Assembly: GCA_944391255.1 (NCBI GenBank)
Contig: CALXSW010000066.1
Coordinates: 1-17,826 of the forward strand
Source of the DNA: an uncultured Clostridia bacterium
GTDB lineage: Bacteria; Bacillota; Clostridia; UBA1381
Direction: 5' to 3'
DNA: 17,826 bases
In this document: positions 15,073-17,826 of the stretch, one piece after another
Numbering within the stretch: the stretch's first letter is position 1
Layout of the letters: each line of letters opens with the position of its first letter
Translations under genes and position numbers: made by a program
Notes under the pieces: generated by a model
The model's input: the letters and a program-made list of their open reading frames with translations, nothing else
Told to the model about the DNA's origin: nothing
The model's database searches: none

Positions 15073-15660
15073 ATGCAGTTAAATGAATATTTGAATTATT
15101 TAAACAATGGTAAATATGTTGAAGCCGGTTCAGAAATACATCAATACATGACAAAGCTTAGCTTTGAAGCAATGAGAATAACATCTAAAATAAACAATGT
15201 TTATCATGAACCGGAAGAGCTACGCAGATTATTTTCCGAACTTATAGGTAAACCTGTTGATAAAGGCTTTGGCTTATTTCCGCCATTTACAACAGATTGT
15301 GGAAAAAATATAACGCTTGGCGAAAATGTTTTTATAAATTCCGGATGCCGTTTTCAGGATCAAGGCGGAATTATCATTGGAAACAGATGTTTGATCGGCC
15401 ATAATGTAGTAATTGCAACTCTTAACCACGACTTAAATCCTGAGAGACGCCAAAGTCTTATCCCAAAACCCGTAAAAATAGGCTACAATGTTTGGATAGG
15501 TTCAAACTCAACCATTCTACCGGGTGTTACTATAGGTGATAATGCTGTTATAGGAGCAGGCTCTGTTGTAACAAAAGATGTGCCGGACAATATGATAGCA
15601 GCAGGCAATCCTGCGCGTGTTATCAAGTCAATTTATACGGTGAGTAACAAAGAATTATAA
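15073..15660 (+). CDS. Hexapeptide-repeat acetyltransferase (maltose/galactoside O-acetyltransferase type)
   Basis: 195 residues. A helical N-terminal part (1-60) precedes a left-handed beta-helix (about 72-187) made of hexapeptide repeats (ITLGENVFINSGC, IIIGNRCLIGHNV, VTIGDNAVIGAGS). The catalytic His is in ATLNHDLNPE (His119). The C-terminal AAGNPARVIK is diagnostic of the LacA/Maa/NodL branch. These trimeric cytosolic enzymes transfer an acetyl group from acetyl-CoA to a sugar or related hydroxyl; the acceptor is unknown. AGGAG lies 9 bp before the ATG. The gene follows the flavodoxin stump by 35 bp and probably shares the lipoprotein promoter. No terminator was found directly after it. 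Confidence 0.92.
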   Translation: MQLNEYLNYLNNGKYVEAGSEIHQYMTKLSFEAMRITSKINNVYHEPEELRRLFSELIGKPVDKGFGLFPPFTTDCGKNITLGENVFINSGCRFQDQGGIIIGNRCLIGHNVVIATLNHDLNPERRQSLIPKPVKIGYNVWIGSNSTILPGVTIGDNAVIGAGSVVTKDVPDNMIAAGNPARVIKSIYTVSNKEL

Positions 15661-15878
15661 CTTTTGCGATGTGACATACAGATGAACAATAAATTTTTTT
15701 AATGGGGACAAAAAAACACCTCCCTTCCACTGTAGATCACCGGGAACAAAAAAACTTCACCCTCCCCCAAAAAGCGGCAGCGGATATTCCTAATTCTTTT
15801 GTAACTCCCTGACTACTTTTTATATTTAATTTTGCTTAATAATTCTTAATTATAGCACGGCAAAAAATCAAAAGAAAA
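15661..15878. other. Non-coding spacer with a paired GGGACAAAAAAAC motif
   Basis: No gene is supported here. Two related blocks lie 37 bp apart: GGGGACAAAAAAACACCTCCC (15704-15724, first 20 bases shown as GGGGACAAAAAAACACCTCC) and GGGAACAAAAAAACTTCACC (15742-15761, then CTCCC). They may be a relic of a mobile-element end, but I cannot assign a family. The rest is AT-rich. Confidence 0.35.
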
Positions 15879-15913
15879 ACGCATAACTGCTTGATTTTCA
15901 AGCTGTTATGCGT
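15864..15913 (-). terminator. Strong terminator downstream of the tRNA-Ser 3' fragment
   Basis: On the minus strand a 16-bp stem (15898-15913 with 15879-15894, one mismatch, 3-nt loop) is followed by TTTTTCTTTTGATTTTTT. It starts 10 nt after the CCA end of the tRNA fragment, exactly where a tRNA gene's own terminator belongs. That marks this side as the original chromosome flank of the tRNA gene. It could also stop transcripts from hsdR. Confidence 0.8.
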
Positions 15914-15923
15914 TCTTTTGATT

Positions 15924-15943
15924 TGGCGGAGAAGGAGGGATTT
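15924..15943 (-). other. 3' end of a tRNA-Ser gene: attachment-site core of an integrated element
   Basis: Read on the minus strand, the 20 bases divide as AAAT (end of T-loop), CCCTC (T-stem), CTTCTCC (acceptor stem), G (discriminator) and CCA. The G discriminator and an acceptor stem that would pair with GGAGAAG fit tRNA-Ser. Upstream on that strand the sequence does not continue as a tRNA. Copies of only the 3' end of a tRNA gene are the usual mark left when a tyrosine-recombinase element integrates into that tRNA. The tRNA terminator lies on the left, so the element lies to the right and includes hsdR. The intact tRNA and the integrase are outside the window. Confidence 0.7.
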
Positions 15944-16062
15944 AAAAATGGTCTTTAAAACATACCATTTTCATCCCATCTTCCATAAATGGCTTTGTTA
16001 TGCGGTTTTTAGTCACTACAATTATTTTTTACCGCATAGCATTTACTATGTTTTTATAACTT

Positions 16063-16083
16063 TAACGGACAAATAACGGACAA
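16063..16083 (+). repeat. Tandem TAACGGACAA direct repeats
   Basis: Two perfect 10-bp copies (16063-16072 and 16074-16083) are spaced 11 bp start to start, about one helical turn, 120 bp inside the attachment core. They could be integrase or excisionase arm-type sites. Confidence 0.45.
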
Positions 16084-16115
16084 GATTATGATGTATCCCT
16101 GGAATGTTATTTGCT

Positions 16116-16137
16116 AAAATCAGAAATTTCTGTTTTC
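16116..16137. terminator. Palindromic terminator-like hairpin after hsdR
   Basis: A perfect 12-bp palindrome, CAGAAATTTCTG (16121-16132), is flanked by AAAA and TTTT runs. It lies just beyond the hsdR stop. The stem is short, so its strength as a terminator is uncertain. Confidence 0.4.
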
Positions 16138-16143
16138 TTTATA

Positions 16144-17826
16144 CTACATTACAATATTATCTGTCCAAAGCTCGCACTGTGTCATAACGGTCTGCACGGC
16201 ATCCTCCATGCCTTCTGGCGGGTACTTATGCTTTTTTAACAGTTTTTTGATAAGCATACGCATTCTTGCTCTTGCGGACTCTCGTTTCTGCCAATCAATT
16301 GTTTTATTTTTACGTAGAGTGTCCGCAAGCTCTTTTGTAATGGCTATCAGCTCATCATTAGCATAAAAGTCTTTAATCGCCTGCGGTTTTGTCAGTGCGT
16401 CGTAAAAAGCAAGTTCTTCAGAAGTTAGCCCAAGCTTGTCTCCCTCTTGCTGTGCAGCTGTGATCTGCTTCGCTAGCTTCAACATTTCCTCTATAACTTC
16501 TTCGTTGGTCAGCATACCATTGAGATACGCGTTAAGAGAGCGCTGCATAATTTCGCTGAACTTTTCAGATTTAACAACATTCGTCCTGCGGTAAACCGAC
16601 ACTTGTTCAGCTATAAGCTTTTTCAGCAACTCTACTGCAAGATTCTTTTCTTTCATATTAGCGACTTCTTGAAGAAATTTCGGGTCAAACAGCGAAAACT
16701 CTTCCTTTATGTCTGAGAAAAGATTGATAACACCGTCACTCTTGATACTCTGTTTCAAAAGCTCATTTATTCTTGCATTCATTTCCGGCAGGGATATTTT
16801 TCTGCCTTCACCGGAATTTGTCAGTCTAAGTACAAGAACCCTTACAGCCTCAAAAAATGCCGCTTCAAATCTGTTTTCCTCATCAACTAAAGAAGAACAA
16901 AGTGATAATGCTTGATGCAGCATTAGCGCTTCTTTTACAAAAGAGTCTTTTTCTTCAACTTTTTCTCTGCCCATAATAAAGTTGACAGCACCGCTGATTG
17001 TTTTAGCTCTTTCAAGATCAGTGCCTGTTTTAAATTTAGAATAATCATATCCATGGAACTTATCGCGGCAAACAGATAACTTTTCCAAAAACTTTGGATA
17101 AGCAACTTTTGCAATATCGGTATCGCCGTAGTTCTTTTTATCACGTGATGTATAGTCATTCATCGCCTGCTTCAACGCTGTGGCAATTCCGACATAGTCG
17201 ACAATAAGACCGCCTTCCTTATCACGAAATACCCTGTTTACCCGAGCTATAGCCTGCATAAGATTGTGACCTGCCATCGGCTTATAGACATACATTGTTG
17301 CAAGTGACGGTACATCAAAACCTGTAAGCCACATATCTACAACGATCGCTATTTTTAAAGGGCTGGTATTATCCTTGAATTTATTTGCCAGCTCCTCCTT
17401 GTAATGCTTGTTACCTATTATCTGCCGCCATTCTTCCGGGTCATTGTTACCCGATGTCATAACGACCGCTACTTTTTCAGTCCACCCTGGACGCAGTTCA
17501 AGAATGCGCTTGTAAATTTTCATAGCTATAGAACGAGAGTATGCAACAATCATCGCTTTACCTGTTAGAAGGTTCGCGCGGTTATTTTCGTAATGGTCAA
17601 GAATATCACTCACAAGGGAATTAATAGTATTCTCATTCCCGAGAACCGCTTCCATCTGTCCCAGCTCTCGCTTGCTTTTTTCAATAACTTTCTCGTCCGC
17701 GTTTTGAGCCATTATTTCATATTCCGTGTCAATCAGCTTTAAAGTTGTTTCATCAAGCTTAAGCTTAATAACACGGCTCTCATAATAGACCGGGCGTGTT
17801 GCTCCGTCTTCAACTGCCTGAGTCAT
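16144..17826 (-). CDS. hsdR: Type I restriction endonuclease subunit R (HsdR), C-terminal 560 residues, runs off the window
   Basis: The frame is open to the right edge. The Met at 17826 is internal, since MTQAVEDGATRPVYYESR is a mid-protein segment of HsdR, so roughly 450-500 residues (nuclease and first motor domain) lie outside. Visible are the second RecA-like motor domain with helicase motif IV (AMIVAYSRS, about 91-99), motif V (MWLTGFDVP, about 165-173) and motif VI (QAIARVNR, about 191-198), then a long helical C-terminal domain that contacts the methylase core. HsdR with HsdM and HsdS translocates and cleaves DNA lacking the host methylation. No frameshift is seen in the visible part. 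It is the last gene before the tRNA-Ser attachment site, which places the restriction system on an integrated island. The hsdM and hsdS genes are presumably upstream on the same strand. Confidence 0.95.
   Translation of the reverse strand: MTQAVEDGATRPVYYESRVIKLKLDETTLKLIDTEYEIMAQNADEKVIEKSKRELGQMEAVLGNENTINSLVSDILDHYENNRANLLTGKAMIVAYSRSIAMKIYKRILELRPGWTEKVAVVMTSGNNDPEEWRQIIGNKHYKEELANKFKDNTSPLKIAIVVDMWLTGFDVPSLATMYVYKPMAGHNLMQAIARVNRVFRDKEGGLIVDYVGIATALKQAMNDYTSRDKKNYGDTDIAKVAYPKFLEKLSVCRDKFHGYDYSKFKTGTDLERAKTISGAVNFIMGREKVEEKDSFVKEALMLHQALSLCSSLVDEENRFEAAFFEAVRVLVLRLTNSGEGRKISLPEMNARINELLKQSIKSDGVINLFSDIKEEFSLFDPKFLQEVANMKEKNLAVELLKKLIAEQVSVYRRTNVVKSEKFSEIMQRSLNAYLNGMLTNEEVIEEMLKLAKQITAAQQEGDKLGLTSEELAFYDALTKPQAIKDFYANDELIAITKELADTLRKNKTIDWQKRESARARMRMLIKKLLKKHKYPPEGMEDAVQTVMTQCELWTDNIVM

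Larger units (their letters stand above)
15945..16143. other. Element-side flank of the attachment site with hairpins
   Basis: No gene is supported. Visible structures are an AAAATGGT/ACCATTTT inverted repeat (15945-15971), a TATGCGGT/ACCGCATA inverted repeat around 15999-16039, tandem TAACGGACAA repeats (16063-16083) and a palindrome before hsdR. Such short repeats near an att core can be arm sites for an integrase; that is inference. Confidence 0.35.

Noticed and set aside
15891..16076. 61-codon plus-strand frame across the attachment site
   Set aside because: It runs through the tRNA terminator, the tRNA fragment and hairpins. Its composition is not protein-like and it lacks a ribosome site.
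1..17826. CRISPR array, rRNA genes or intact tRNA genes
   Set aside because: I saw no regularly spaced direct repeats of CRISPR type, no rRNA-like sequence and no complete cloverleaf. Only the 3' tRNA-Ser fragment was found.

Overview
The window looks like chromosome of an anaerobic, low-GC member of the Clostridia (Bacillota). The evidence is AT-rich DNA, AGGAGG-type ribosome sites, several secreted proteins with the copper-amine-oxidase-N-like 'stalk' domain (NDRTLLPVRA...VEW) common in gut Clostridia, a TetR-controlled MMPL exporter, and proteins anchored by a signal peptide plus a C-terminal membrane helix. No species call is possible from sequence reading alone.

Left end (1-1264): the end of a secreted beta-sandwich protein runs tail-to-tail into an AraC-type regulator. 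Both reading frames lose family character at the same point, about 470-485, which suggests a rearrangement or assembly junction.

Centre-left (1367-8670): a TetR regulator is transcribed away from a three-gene unit: a 102-residue beta-rich protein of unknown role, a 770-residue MMPL/RND exporter, and a 1235-residue surface protein. The last has a GLUG beta-solenoid interrupted by about 500 residues of helix and a C-terminal membrane anchor. The divergent promoters are covered by repeated TTGTCC boxes, including a perfect dyad. A strong terminator closes the unit. This is the best candidate for an undescribed envelope system.

Middle (8671-11051): a gene-poor stretch holds a decayed stalk-domain fragment and hairpins. 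It is followed by a leftward sirtuin-nitroreductase operon with its own promoter.

Centre-right (11280-15660): a LysR regulator and a convergent stalk-alpha/beta hydrolase carry a near-identical 37-bp element at their two promoters, 2.4 kb apart. Divergent from the hydrolase are a stalk-cyclophilin-like lipoprotein, the 29-codon stump of a flavodoxin-type gene, and a hexapeptide acetyltransferase. This appears to be one LysR-linked accessory cluster that has lost its flavodoxin.

Right end (15879-17826): a 20-nt copy of the 3' end of a tRNA-Ser gene, followed on its strand by a perfect-looking tRNA terminator, marks an attachment site. The DNA to its right, including a type I restriction HsdR gene running off the edge, is therefore probably an integrated island.
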